A model generated the notes under the pieces. That model was not told the DNA's origin. It saw nothing but the letters and a program-made list of their open reading frames with translations, and ran no database searches. Source: Lachnospiraceae bacterium (GTDB taxonomy: Bacteria; Bacillota_A; Clostridia; Lachnospirales; Lachnospiraceae). From it: a stretch of DNA of 64,000 bases. Both the position numbers and the translations under genes were made by a program. Location of the stretch: contig JAETQR010000012.1 in the NCBI GenBank assembly GCA_021770615.1, positions 1-64,000 of the forward strand. Direction: 5' to 3'. How positions within the stretch are numbered: the first letter of the stretch is position 1; the number at the start of each line of letters is the position of its first letter. Shown piece by piece: positions 15,807 to 24,575 of the stretch.

Positions 15807-17474
15807 TTAAAGCTTAAAATAGGCAACAGATTCCTTTAATTTCTCCGATATGTTATTGGTGTCTGTTGTCTGGCTATTTATCATTTCAATATTTTCCTGC
15901 AGTTCTTTTATGGAGTCTGTCGTTTCCTGACAACTTGCCGTATTTTCTTCCGATATAGCGGACAGGTTGTGTACTTCTTCAAGCACTTTTTCCTTATCCT
16001 GATTGAGGGCATCGATCTCCTTTGATATACTATGAATGGTATCCACGGTAATATAAATTTTATCATTAACCCGGTCAAAGCTTCCACTTACCGTAGCCAG
16101 TGCATTTCCTTCTGAATCAACCGCTTCTTTAATTTGATTGGCAAGCTGCACATTGTTTCGCGATTTCTCCATAATTTCATCGATAATTGTTTGAATTTCT
16201 TTTGCCGAATTGTCGGATTCCCCGGCTAAAGACTGTATCGAACCAGCAACAACCGAGAATCCGGCTCCAGCTTCCCCTGCTCTTGCAGCTTCGATGGAAG
16301 CATTCAACGCCAGCATACTGGTCTGATTCGCAATGCTTGTAATGGAATCTGCAGCCTCCCTGATATGCTCAATGGCTTTATTCGCCTCGTCAATCCCCAT
16401 TACAACATCTTCTGATATCGTAACGGTATTTTTATTTGCATCCATTAAAAGAGACAAATTGTCCTTTGCCTCACGGCTGATCGTTTCAATTTCCTGCGCC
16501 TCTTTTTCCGTTGCCACCGCACTTTCCGCAATAGAAAGTATACTCTCGCCTACATTCTCCATAGATTCTGCTGTGCTCTGAACCGATTCTGCAATATGCA
16601 CAGAACCTTTCGATAATTCGTTTACGGCATCTACAATATCATCCGTCGCTTCATTCGAAATCTGAATCCCACTATGAATCATTTTTACATTTTCATTCAG
16701 CCGTTCTGTCTCATCATTCACTTTTGAAATAATATTTTTTAAATTGCCCTGAAGACTTTCCGCCGACTCAATCAACGTCGAAATCTCTCTAATGGAGGAT
16801 GCATTGGCTATATCAACACCCAGTCTGCCCTTTGACAGCAACTGCGTATAATCGGCTATCTTTACAATCGGCTTTCTTATTTTTAATCCAACACCGATAA
16901 TTATTGCCGCAAAAATCACCGCCACACATAAAAACGCCAACACGATCGTCTTTGTATTGTCTGCAATGTTGTTCCCTACAATGGATTCCGGCATACCGGC
17001 AAATGCCATACCGACTATTTCATCCGTACTGCTGTAAACGGGAATATAGCAAACATAGTATTGATTCCCTCCAATTTCAGTCCCATCCGCATAATACTCG
17101 TTTCCTTTACTGACAGCCTCCCAAATACCCGCGGAAGACTTTGTCCCAATATTACGTTCGCCGTCCTCTTTATAAATGGATGTTATGAATCTTTCATCCT
17201 TAATAAATAAGGTAAGCTCAATATCCTGACTTATGTAGCTGTCAATGAAATCCAAACTGGCATCATCCACTTCCAAAATACCTTCATCAATATCCCACTC
17301 AAAATATTCCCTGACTGCTGTGGAAGCTGCCTGCAAACGCAAATAGACATCTTCTTCCAGATTGTTTTTCATCTTATAAATCGATACAAGGGAAATCGTA
17401 GCGGATGCTACAATTAAAGGAATCAATCCAATTAACATACTGGTCGCTAAAAAGGGGAATTTGTGTTTTTTCAT
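15807..17474 (-). CDS. Methyl-accepting chemotaxis protein
   Basis: A 555-aa chemoreceptor: transmembrane helix 1 (about 8-29), an extracellular single-Cache-like sensor (~30-165; GNQYYVCYIPVYSSTDEIVGMAFAG), transmembrane helix 2 (~175-195), a HAMP segment and a long cytoplasmic coiled coil with the signalling tip [19 protein letters not shown]. The start at 17474 has GGAGGA 5 nt upstream; a longer frame to 17540 is less likely. No chemotaxis partner genes are in the window. Confidence 0.93.
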   Translation of the reverse strand: MKKHKFPFLATSMLIGLIPLIVASATISLVSIYKMKNNLEEDVYLRLQAASTAVREYFEWDIDEGILEVDDASLDFIDSYISQDIELTLFIKDERFITSIYKEDGERNIGTKSSAGIWEAVSKGNEYYADGTEIGGNQYYVCYIPVYSSTDEIVGMAFAGMPESIVGNNIADNTKTIVLAFLCVAVIFAAIIIGVGLKIRKPIVKIADYTQLLSKGRLGVDIANASSIREISTLIESAESLQGNLKNIISKVNDETERLNENVKMIHSGIQISNEATDDIVDAVNELSKGSVHIAESVQSTAESMENVGESILSIAESAVATEKEAQEIETISREAKDNLSLLMDANKNTVTISEDVVMGIDEANKAIEHIREAADSITSIANQTSMLALNASIEAARAGEAGAGFSVVAGSIQSLAGESDNSAKEIQTIIDEIMEKSRNNVQLANQIKEAVDSEGNALATVSGSFDRVNDKIYITVDTIHSISKEIDALNQDKEKVLEEVHNLSAISEENTASCQETTDSIKELQENIEMINSQTTDTNNISEKLKESVAYFKL

Positions 17475-17579
17475 AAGTCTCCTCCAAAAGTATTTTATTT
17501 GTTCCCGTTTTAAAGGGAAAACCGACAGCCCCTTTTTCACGCTATTTTTCTATAACATTGAATCCGGGTATCAAAAAGC

Positions 17580-18854
17580 CTATCGGTAAATGATCTCATG
17601 CCTTCCCGGCCCATTGGATATCATCGTAACCGGTACACCGAGTTCTTTTTCAATAAACTCAATGTATTTGCGGCAATTTTCCGGAAGCTTCCCATATTCC
17701 GTAATCCCGCTGATGTCTTCTTTCCATCCCGGCAGCACCTCATATACCGGTTTTGCCTTGGCGAGTTCTACAGTTGTAGGGAAATCTTTTGTAACCTCTC
17801 CGTCGATTTCATATCCCACGCATACCGGAAGTTCATCCAGATACCCCAGTACGTCAAGCACTGTGAGCGCCACTTCGGTAGCCCCCTGGATCCGGCATCC
17901 GTAACGGCTTGCCACTGCATCAAACCATCCCATACGCCTCGGGCGGCCTGTCGTCGCCCCGTACTCACCGCCGTCCCCGCCACGTCTTCTGAGTTCGTCC
18001 GCCTCTTCACCAAAAATTTCACTGACAAATTCCCCGGCTCCTACCGCACTCGAATATGCTTTCACGACAGTGACGATGCGTTGGATCTCATAAGGTGGAA
18101 TTCCCGCTCCGATCGCACCATACGCTGCAAGTGTCGAAGAGGACGTGACCATTGGGTAAATCCCATGATCCGGATCCTTCAGAGATCCCAACTGTCCCTC
18201 AAGCAGGATCCGTTTTCCTTCTTTTCCCGCCTGATACAAATAAGATGAAACGTCACATACATATGGCTCAACCATTTTACGGTATTCTCCCAGCGTCTCC
18301 ATAAGTTCATCTACATCCAACGCCGGCTTATGATAGAGATGTTCCAGTATCACATTCTTCTGTACAGATATATTCTCAAGCTTCTCACGGAGTTTTTCTT
18401 CATCAAACAGCTCCGAAACCTGAACACCGATTTTTGCATATTTATCCGAATAGAACGGTGCAATCCCCGACTTAGTCGAACCAAAGGACTTGCCGGCAAG
18501 CCTTTCCTCCTCATACTGGTCAAACAAAATATGATAAGGCATAACGATCTGAGCCCTGTTCGACACGAGGATCTTCGGCATAGGTACACCCTGTTTTACA
18601 ATATCATTGATCTCCTTAAACAGATCTGGAATGTTCAAAGCTACCCCGTTTCCAATGATACTTGTCGTGTGATCATAAAAAACCCCGGAAGGCAGAATAT
18701 GTAATGCAAATTTCCCATAATCATTGACGATCGTATGCCCTGCATTGCTCCCCCCTTGAAACCTCACAATGATATCAGACTGTTCCCCGAGCATATCAGT
18801 AATTTTCCCTTTTCCTTCGTCTCCCCAATTGGCGCCTACAACTGCTGTAACCAT
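17580..18854 (-). CDS. purA: Adenylosuccinate synthetase
   Basis: A 424-aa GTP-dependent enzyme joining IMP and aspartate on the way to AMP. The GDEGKGK phosphate loop (about 11-17), QGGSNAGHT, and TTGRPRRMGWFDAV motifs are intact. The start at 18854 is preferred because AAGGAGG lies 8 nt upstream; the ATG two codons earlier is too close. Its leader is ~140 nt and its promoter is nearly identical to that of purB, which encodes the next enzyme of the pathway. Confidence 0.97.
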   Translation of the reverse strand: MVTAVVGANWGDEGKGKITDMLGEQSDIIVRFQGGSNAGHTIVNDYGKFALHILPSGVFYDHTTSIIGNGVALNIPDLFKEINDIVKQGVPMPKILVSNRAQIVMPYHILFDQYEEERLAGKSFGSTKSGIAPFYSDKYAKIGVQVSELFDEEKLREKLENISVQKNVILEHLYHKPALDVDELMETLGEYRKMVEPYVCDVSSYLYQAGKEGKRILLEGQLGSLKDPDHGIYPMVTSSSTLAAYGAIGAGIPPYEIQRIVTVVKAYSSAVGAGEFVSEIFGEEADELRRRGGDGGEYGATTGRPRRMGWFDAVASRYGCRIQGATEVALTVLDVLGYLDELPVCVGYEIDGEVTKDFPTTVELAKAKPVYEVLPGWKEDISGITEYGKLPENCRKYIEFIEKELGVPVTMISNGPGRHEIIYR

Positions 18855-19000
18855 GGCCATTCCTCCTTATTATCTTAGACCGGCAAGTACGAACTCACCT
18901 CTGCCTCTGACAGCAGATCCATGTCATCGAAACTTGTCCGTCACGATTTTCGTACATGTTACCATGATACGGAGTCGCATCCGGGAACACACACAGATTC

Positions 19001-19029
19001 ATTATATATGATTTTCATATGGTTTTCAA
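19001..19029 (-). promoter_or_regulatory. purA promoter with palindromic spacer
   Basis: On the minus strand TTGAAA (19024-19029), 17 bp, TATAAT (19001-19006). The spacer contains ATATGA-AAA-TCATAT, a perfect inverted repeat. The same sequence with few changes forms the purB promoter. The ~140-nt leader that follows shows no riboswitch I recognise. Confidence 0.85.
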
Positions 19030-19046
19030 GATAAAAGCACTGCCCA

Positions 19047-20501
19047 TCATACATTTATTTCTGCTTTGATTCCCAACAAGGACTTATTCTCTTCCAAAAT
19101 CGGTTTGATGACTTCCCCGATAAACTCCGTTACCTGACTCGGGGCACGCCCTACATAACGGCTCGGATCCATCGTTTTCTGAAGTTCTTCATACGTCATC
19201 GGAAATTCATCATCTTCTGCGATAAGTTCGAGCAGATTGTTGTCAAGTCCCCTCTCTTTTACGTTCTTTCCGGCCTCCATGGAAAGTGTACGGATTTTTT
19301 CATGAAGTTCCTGACGGTTTCCTCCTGCTTTTACCGCATCCATCATAATATTTTCCGTGGCCATAAATGGAAGTTCCGACATGAGTCGCTTCGTGATCAC
19401 CTTATCATATACCACTAATCCATCTACCACGTTCAGCAAAAGATCCAATATCCCATCGGTCGTCAGAAATGCCTCTGCCACGCTCAGGCGTTTATTTGCC
19501 GAGTCGTCCAGTGTTCTCTCAAACCACTGTGTGGCGGATGTGATCGCCGGGTTTAACGCATCGATCATCACATAACGGGAAAGCGATGCGATCCGCTCAC
19601 TGCGCATTGGATTTCTTTTATATGCCATCGCCGAAGAACCGATCTGGCTTTTTTCAAATGGTTCTTCTACTTCTTTCAAATGCTGGAGAAGCCGGATATC
19701 ATTTGAGAATTTGTGGGCGCTCGCCGCAATACCGGCAAGAACATTACACACCCTCGTATCTAATTTACGGGAATAAGTCTGGCCGGAAACCGGGAAGCAG
19801 GCCTCAAATCCCATCTTTTCTGCGATCATCCGGTCTGCCTTCCGACATGTCTCCTCCTCTCCCTCAAACAATTCAAGAAAACTTGCCTGTGTTCCTGTCG
19901 TTCCTTTGGAACCGAGAAGTTTCATATGAGAAAGAACATGATCAAGATCCTCCAGATCCATAACGAACTCCTGCATCCAGAGCGTAGCCCTTTTCCCGAC
20001 CGTAGTCGGCTGTGCCGGCTGAAAATGTGTAAATGCCAGCGTTGGCAGTTCTTTATATTTCATCGCAAATTCAGAAAGCTCACTGATCACATTGACGAGT
20101 TTCTTTTTTACTAACCTCAGTCCCTCTGTCATGATAATGACATCGGTATTGTCACCCACATAGCAGGAAGTGGCTCCCAGATGAATGATCTCCGCTGCCT
20201 TCGGACATTGTTTCCCATACGCATATACATGGCTCATGACATCATGGCGCACTTCTTTTTCGCGTGCCTTCGCCACATCATAATTAATATCATCCGCATG
20301 AGCTTTTAATTCCTCAATCTGTTCCTCTGTAATACGGGGATTCCCGTCTGCATCTTTCAATCCAAGTTCTTTTTCTGTCTCCGCCAGTGCGATCCATAGC
20401 TTTCTCCACGTTCTGAATTTCATGTCCGGAGAAAAAATATACTGCATCTCCTTGCTGGCATATCTCTCTGACAACGGGCTTACATAACAATCTGTACTCA
20501 T
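19047..20501 (-). CDS. purB: Adenylosuccinate lyase
   Basis: A 484-aa fumarase/aspartase-superfamily lyase acting in two steps of purine synthesis (SAICAR and adenylosuccinate cleavage). The superfamily signature GSSAMAYKRNPMRSERI (about 294-310) holds the catalytic serine; HLGATSCYVGDN and THFQPAQPTTVGKR segments contribute the catalytic histidines. AAGG lies upstream of the start at 20501. The C-terminus reaches close to the purA promoter, so the genes are tandem with separate promoters. Confidence 0.96.
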   Translation of the reverse strand: MSTDCYVSPLSERYASKEMQYIFSPDMKFRTWRKLWIALAETEKELGLKDADGNPRITEEQIEELKAHADDINYDVAKAREKEVRHDVMSHVYAYGKQCPKAAEIIHLGATSCYVGDNTDVIIMTEGLRLVKKKLVNVISELSEFAMKYKELPTLAFTHFQPAQPTTVGKRATLWMQEFVMDLEDLDHVLSHMKLLGSKGTTGTQASFLELFEGEEETCRKADRMIAEKMGFEACFPVSGQTYSRKLDTRVCNVLAGIAASAHKFSNDIRLLQHLKEVEEPFEKSQIGSSAMAYKRNPMRSERIASLSRYVMIDALNPAITSATQWFERTLDDSANKRLSVAEAFLTTDGILDLLLNVVDGLVVYDKVITKRLMSELPFMATENIMMDAVKAGGNRQELHEKIRTLSMEAGKNVKERGLDNNLLELIAEDDEFPMTYEELQKTMDPSRYVGRAPSQVTEFIGEVIKPILEENKSLLGIKAEINV

Positions 20502-20588
20502 CCTTCACTTTTTCCTTTCTGTCAACTAAAGCAATTATTATAACGATAAACGGGCTATACATCCCCGTGCCGAAACAGGCACAGACTC

Positions 20589-20617
20589 ATTATATATGAT
20601 TTTGATATGGTTTTCAA
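20589..20617 (-). promoter_or_regulatory. purB promoter, twin of the purA promoter
   Basis: On the minus strand TTGAAA (20612-20617), 17 bp, TATAAT (20589-20594). The spacer differs from that of purA by one base (ATATCA-AAA-TCATAT), and identity continues on both sides. Confidence 0.85.
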
Positions 20618-20681
20618 GGCAAAAGCAGAGGGCTGGTATGGAAATCAGTTTTTAGCGCCTACAGGAATCATTCTCTCTGCT

Positions 20682-21497
20682 TCACAACCCCAGTTCATCC
20701 AACTGCCCCCTGATCTCCTCACCTGTCCGCATCGTATAAATTCTTGTTGTCTCCAGGGAATTATGCCCCAGGATATTCGCAAGCGCTGTGAGATCGCCAC
20801 ATTTATTGATATATGTTTTCGCAAAGAAATGGCGGAAGGAATGCGGGTGTGCTTTTGCCCGGTCTACCCCCGCCCTGTCAGCGATCTTCATAAGCATCTG
20901 CCACACAGCGCTCCGTGACAGGACGTTTCCTGTCGTTCCGGTAAAAATAGCCCCTCTATGGATATTTCCCTGTTTGCAGTATTCTAATAAAATATGCTGA
21001 AGTCCGGCAGAAATAAAAATCTCCCGGTACTTTCCTTTATTATACACTACCCCTCTTCCAAGTTTTACATTCTCTACTGTTATATATTTCAGTTCGCCAA
21101 TCCGGATTCCCGTCCCGGCTAACACCCTCATGATATAATAATATTTTTCCCGTCCTGTCTCTCTCGCATAATCTAACATCATCCTGTAATCTTCATCCGA
21201 AATGACATTTTCCAGCACAAACATCTTTTTCAGCTTTTTTGTATGTATCCTCATATCTTCATTTCCACTCCATTTCAGATAACTATTTACAGCGATTACA
21301 TATAAATTTACCGTAGCCGGCTTATACTGCTTTTTCAGAGCCTCCACATAACGCTCTACCACACCCCTGTTTTCAGGATATTTTCCACAAACTCCCATAA
21401 AACGTCTGGCCTGGCGCACATAAGTAGAAATTGTACTTTTTGCTTTATCCTTCGACGTCAAAAAATCCCTGTACTCTTCCATCATTTTATCTTCCAT
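20682..21497 (-). CDS. Tyrosine site-specific recombinase/integrase
   Basis: A 271-aa tyrosine recombinase with an N-terminal SAM-like DNA-binding domain (~1-85) and a catalytic domain. Catalytic residues visible: Arg in GTGIRIGEL, HSFRH (His-x-x-Arg), and the nucleophile Tyr in ETTRIYTMRTG, with LGHNS before it. The start at 21497 has GGAG 8 nt upstream. It lies beside the CHAP/DUF4231/DUF2589 cassette and reads in the same direction, separated by a terminator; it may have moved that cassette, but no att repeats were found. Confidence 0.88.
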   Translation of the reverse strand: MEDKMMEEYRDFLTSKDKAKSTISTYVRQARRFMGVCGKYPENRGVVERYVEALKKQYKPATVNLYVIAVNSYLKWSGNEDMRIHTKKLKKMFVLENVISDEDYRMMLDYARETGREKYYYIMRVLAGTGIRIGELKYITVENVKLGRGVVYNKGKYREIFISAGLQHILLEYCKQGNIHRGAIFTGTTGNVLSRSAVWQMLMKIADRAGVDRAKAHPHSFRHFFAKTYINKCGDLTALANILGHNSLETTRIYTMRTGEEIRGQLDELGL

Positions 21498-21592
21498 CGT
21501 ACACGCTCCATTTCTCTCTCTAAAAATATGATAACATAAATAAAAACCGGCATTTATCTGTATACGTAAGGTGCATATCTTTTTTACCAAAA

Positions 21593-21637
21593 GCAAAAGA
21601 AAGGCAGGTATTGTTTCCTTTTGAAACAGCACCAGCC
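21593..21637 (-). terminator. Terminator of the CHAP cassette operon
   Basis: On the minus strand GGCTGGTGCTGTTTC pairs (two interruptions) with GAAACAATACCTGCC across a 5-nt loop, followed by TTTCTTTT. It lies 22 bp after the CHAP gene stop. Confidence 0.75.
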
Positions 21638-21658
21638 TCTCTCTCCTACAAATTGCTT

Positions 21659-22156
21659 TTATGCGTCATATTCAGGACGTATGATACACCGTATCATGCT
21701 TATATTGCGGGTTCGCTTCATCACCATACCACCATTGCTGTTATTTCCTGTGCCGGTATTTCCTTCGATTGTCGTGTATGTCCCATCTTGATTTTTCTTT
21801 ATGATGATTCCGATGTGACATGCCCGGCCTCTATGGGTAAAATCAAAAAGGACAAGATCACCTTTTTTCCCTTTTGTCTTTTCAACTGCAAGGCGCTTGT
21901 TTTTCCCCCAGCTCTCCACTGCAGCACAGAGAGCTGTCTTTTGCCCGCCGTAAAAAAGTCTGGAAGCCCCGCACAGCCGGAACACATCCCACACAAAGGC
22001 ACAGCACCATGGGTAGGCTGCTCCTTTTACCGGTTTGCCATAGTAATGTGTATTAAATATTACGTTATTGCTGTTTGCCGGAGATTCCTTTACCCCCTCA
22101 AATTCTTTCGCTTTAGAAACGATCATATCTGCTGTAATCTTTTTGTTTTCCTTCAT
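21659..22156 (-). CDS. CHAP-domain amidase/endopeptidase
   Basis: A 165-aa protein that is almost entirely a CHAP (NlpC/P60-like) domain. The catalytic Cys is in YPWCCAFVWDVF (about 48-59), the His in CHIGIII and the polar residue in TIEGNTG. Such enzymes cut peptidoglycan cross-links or amide bonds. No signal peptide, membrane segment or cell-wall binding domain is present, so export would need another factor. The start at 22156 has GGAGGA upstream and lies inside the end of the DUF4231 gene (44-nt overlap). Confidence 0.85.
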   Translation of the reverse strand: MKENKKITADMIVSKAKEFEGVKESPANSNNVIFNTHYYGKPVKGAAYPWCCAFVWDVFRLCGASRLFYGGQKTALCAAVESWGKNKRLAVEKTKGKKGDLVLFDFTHRGRACHIGIIIKKNQDGTYTTIEGNTGTGNNSNGGMVMKRTRNISMIRCIIRPEYDA

Positions 22157-22823
22157 ACTCTTCCTCCCTTTCCTGTCCGGGTAGTAATAGTTCCCCCTCT
22201 TTCTCATAAACCTCTTCACAGTCTGTTTCTTCACAGTCTGTTCTTTCGCATCCTGCCTCCTGCCCGTCTTCAAATTCTCCCATCATACGGTCTTTGTCCG
22301 TATCCACATCATCCGACTGTTCGATTTGGTTTTCTTCCCCCTGTCTCTGAAGTTCCAACTCGGACCACCTTTTCTTTTCTTTCAGGATGATCTTTTCTAT
22401 TTTCTCAAGAAAATTCCGATCACGCATGGTCTCTTCGCTGTAGTCGCCAATTCCTGCCATATAATAAACGGTTTCACATTTCAGCTGCTCTGCACAGTTG
22501 CGGTATCTGACCGATTTCTCATGCCATTTATAAAGACTGCCGAGTCCACTGGCAACTGCAACAACAGCTGAAACAACTGAAATCGCCACTTTACATGAAA
22601 TGCGCATACCTTCAAGATCCTGGATATCATTGAGCACGATGACAAGGGTCGGAAGAACAAGCCCGATCACACTGATCACATGATAACGGAATTTGTATTT
22701 ATGATACATGACCATATACCATTCCAGCGAGCTAAAAAGACACTTCCTTATGTAATCACTGATGATATACTGATCTGCCATCTCCAGAAATTCCATATCA
22801 TTTTTATAGCTATAACTTCTCAT
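22113..22823 (-). CDS. DUF4231 (SLATT-like) two-helix membrane protein
   Basis: A 236-aa protein with two transmembrane helices (about 46-63 and 78-96) flanked by amphipathic helices, as in DUF4231/SLATT proteins, which are proposed pore or membrane-perturbing effectors in conflict systems. The last ~70 residues are strongly acidic and repetitive (RTDCEETDCEEVYEKEGE). The assignment rests on helix layout and the HEKSVRYRNCAEQLKCETVYY segment. Translationally coupled to the CHAP gene. Confidence 0.7.
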   Translation of the reverse strand: MRSYSYKNDMEFLEMADQYIISDYIRKCLFSSLEWYMVMYHKYKFRYHVISVIGLVLPTLVIVLNDIQDLEGMRISCKVAISVVSAVVAVASGLGSLYKWHEKSVRYRNCAEQLKCETVYYMAGIGDYSEETMRDRNFLEKIEKIILKEKKRWSELELQRQGEENQIEQSDDVDTDKDRMMGEFEDGQEAGCERTDCEETDCEEVYEKEGELLLPGQEREEEYEGKQKDYSRYDRF

Positions 22824-22892
22824 TCCATTTCCTTTCTTTTCAGGGGCTGCATACCTGACAACAATGTCAGGCGCAGCACCCTGCCGGCAATA

Positions 22893-23162
22893 TCACTTCT
22901 CTATAAGCCACGGAGGTTTCCTGTGAAATCCCACATGGTATACCACATACTGCATGACCACCTGATGCTCCCCGATATTGAGGATGTAAAAATTTTTCTC
23001 CTGTGCAATGATCTTTCCCTTGGGAACCTCACTCAGGCAACGGTTCAAAAGCTCTGTCTGTTTTCTATAATGCTCTTCATCCGGTTGTTTTTCCGGGTTA
23101 TCATTTCCTACAATGATCCGGTGCACATACCCCACATCTGTTACAGAAAATGTGTCTGCCAT
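22893..23162 (-). CDS. Small hypothetical protein of the CHAP cassette
   Basis: An 89-aa soluble protein I do not recognise. It has an alternating beta pattern (YVHRIIVGND... KNFYILNIGEHQVVMQYVVYHVGF) after a charged helix. GAGAGGAAAT precedes the start at 23162. It lies between the DUF2589 and DUF4231 genes in the operon. Confidence 0.7.
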   Translation of the reverse strand: MADTFSVTDVGYVHRIIVGNDNPEKQPDEEHYRKQTELLNRCLSEVPKGKIIAQEKNFYILNIGEHQVVMQYVVYHVGFHRKPPWLIEK

Positions 23163-23192
23163 AATTTTTCATTTCCTCTCTTTACGTTATTA

Positions 23193-23906
23193 TCAACTCT
23201 TAGAACCGCTCGATGAACCACCGGATCCTGCACCACCTGACGTCGTGCCTCCTGATGTCCCACCTCCGGATGTGCCGCCTGTAGATGTACCACCAGCTTT
23301 TTCATCCTTTTTTACAGCCTCGATCTGCGCCGGCGCACTTGCTGTGGAAAGGATATCCAGAACTTTTGCCAGGCCTTCGGGCATTCCTGTATCCTTGGCA
23401 TGTACTTCCACATGATATTTCGCCGAATTATCGCTCTTTCTTGTATTGCTCTCATGAGCAGAAATAGAACCCTTAATACTTACGTCCGCCGAGAACGGTC
23501 CGACCTTAAGTCCCATCTTGGCATCAAGTTCACCTTTCTTATCCGATGATTTTTCACTGCAGACAGAAGATTTAACTTCCATATCGAACGTTACATCGAC
23601 ATTGTCTACTGCAAGCGTCGGAACCTTTACGATGGATAAAAGAGGAACGCTTAAGTTCACCTTCTCCATACCGATCCCTTTTCCATCTGCTGCCGTAGAT
23701 GGTCTCTGGAATGAGAAATCCACTGTTCTCACCTTTCTCACTCCATTCGCATCCACAGCGTCCATCCCGACATTCTGGATAAAATCAGAAGTCGCTTTTG
23801 CCATCATGATCTGGGCATCACACGCCGCCTTCAGCGGGCCGCCGATCAGCGCCCCCATATCAAGACCACTAAACTGATCCTGCATACTTACTAATTCATC
23901 TGCCAT
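23193..23906 (-). CDS. DUF2589 protein with Gly/Ser-rich tail
   Basis: A 237-aa protein; residues ~1-190 match the DUF2589 layout: a helix (IGGPLKAACDAQIMMAKATSDF) then a beta-rich domain (SVPLLSIVKVPTLAVDNVDVTFDMEV) with KVGPFSADVSIKGSISAHES. The last ~35 residues are a low-complexity Gly/Ser/Thr tail. The start at 23906 has GGAGGA 6 nt upstream. DUF2589 has no established function. Next in the operon is a shorter relative. Confidence 0.8.
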   Translation of the reverse strand: MADELVSMQDQFSGLDMGALIGGPLKAACDAQIMMAKATSDFIQNVGMDAVDANGVRKVRTVDFSFQRPSTAADGKGIGMEKVNLSVPLLSIVKVPTLAVDNVDVTFDMEVKSSVCSEKSSDKKGELDAKMGLKVGPFSADVSIKGSISAHESNTRKSDNSAKYHVEVHAKDTGMPEGLAKVLDILSTASAPAQIEAVKKDEKAGGTSTGGTSGGGTSGGTTSGGAGSGGSSSGSKS

Positions 23907-23985
23907 ATGATCTCCTCCCTCCTGCGCATTTTCCATGCACATAAATATAAATATTATTTATAGAAAAGGCTTTTCCGCCCGTCAG

Positions 23986-24444
23986 TTACAGCGTTACTCT
24001 GATGAGTTCATCCTGGATACGCATGACTCCTTCCGGAGGATCCTGGGAAGTAAACTTCAAGGTAATATTTGCAAAATCATCCGGATTTCTTTTCAGTCCT
24101 CCACCCGGAAGATACCCGAGAAAAGAACGCTGTTCCATATCCTCTTCCTCTTTCTTTAACGAAACCGCTCCTGTCAGCCTGACCTTAAAATCAACTTTGA
24201 TCCCGTCCAGCTTCAGGGATGATATTGGGACAAGACACAGTTTAGGGATTGATACATCTTTATAAGTTACATTTCCGCTATCATCAAACTGAGGCATACG
24301 AAACGGTATGCTGACTGGTTTATTTTCTGAATCAAAGAATCCTGATAACATTTCAATATGTTGTCGCTCTGCAAGCCGGTTACACTGTAAAAAAGACTTC
24401 TGGATGGCCGCTACCAACTCGTCAAAATTCTGTTGCTTTCCCAT
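23986..24444 (-). CDS. DUF2589-related protein
   Basis: A 152-aa protein that parallels the DUF2589 protein downstream: a leading helix (ELVAAIQKSFLQCNRLAERQHIEML), then VSIPKLCLVPISSLKLDGIKVDFKVRLTGAV, matching its neighbour's LSVPLLSIVKVPTLAVDNVDVTFDMEV in order and spacing. AAAGGAG precedes the start at 24444. It ends VMRIQDELIRVTL. The two may pair as partners; this is inference. Confidence 0.75.
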   Translation of the reverse strand: MGKQQNFDELVAAIQKSFLQCNRLAERQHIEMLSGFFDSENKPVSIPFRMPQFDDSGNVTYKDVSIPKLCLVPISSLKLDGIKVDFKVRLTGAVSLKKEEEDMEQRSFLGYLPGGGLKRNPDDFANITLKFTSQDPPEGVMRIQDELIRVTL

Positions 24445-24575
24445 GGTTACTCCTTTCCACAACACCCTCCGGTGTTCGATCGATCTATATAAATCCTTCT
24501 CCTCTTTCAAACTGCCATCAGACTGCCGGGTAATACCACTGTCACCTTCCGGCAGAAAAGCCTGTTTCTAACCTT

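Noticed and set aside
18855..18995. Purine riboswitch in the purA leader
   Set aside because: The leader lacks the conserved three-way-junction sequences of the purine riboswitch family; only weak hairpins are visible.
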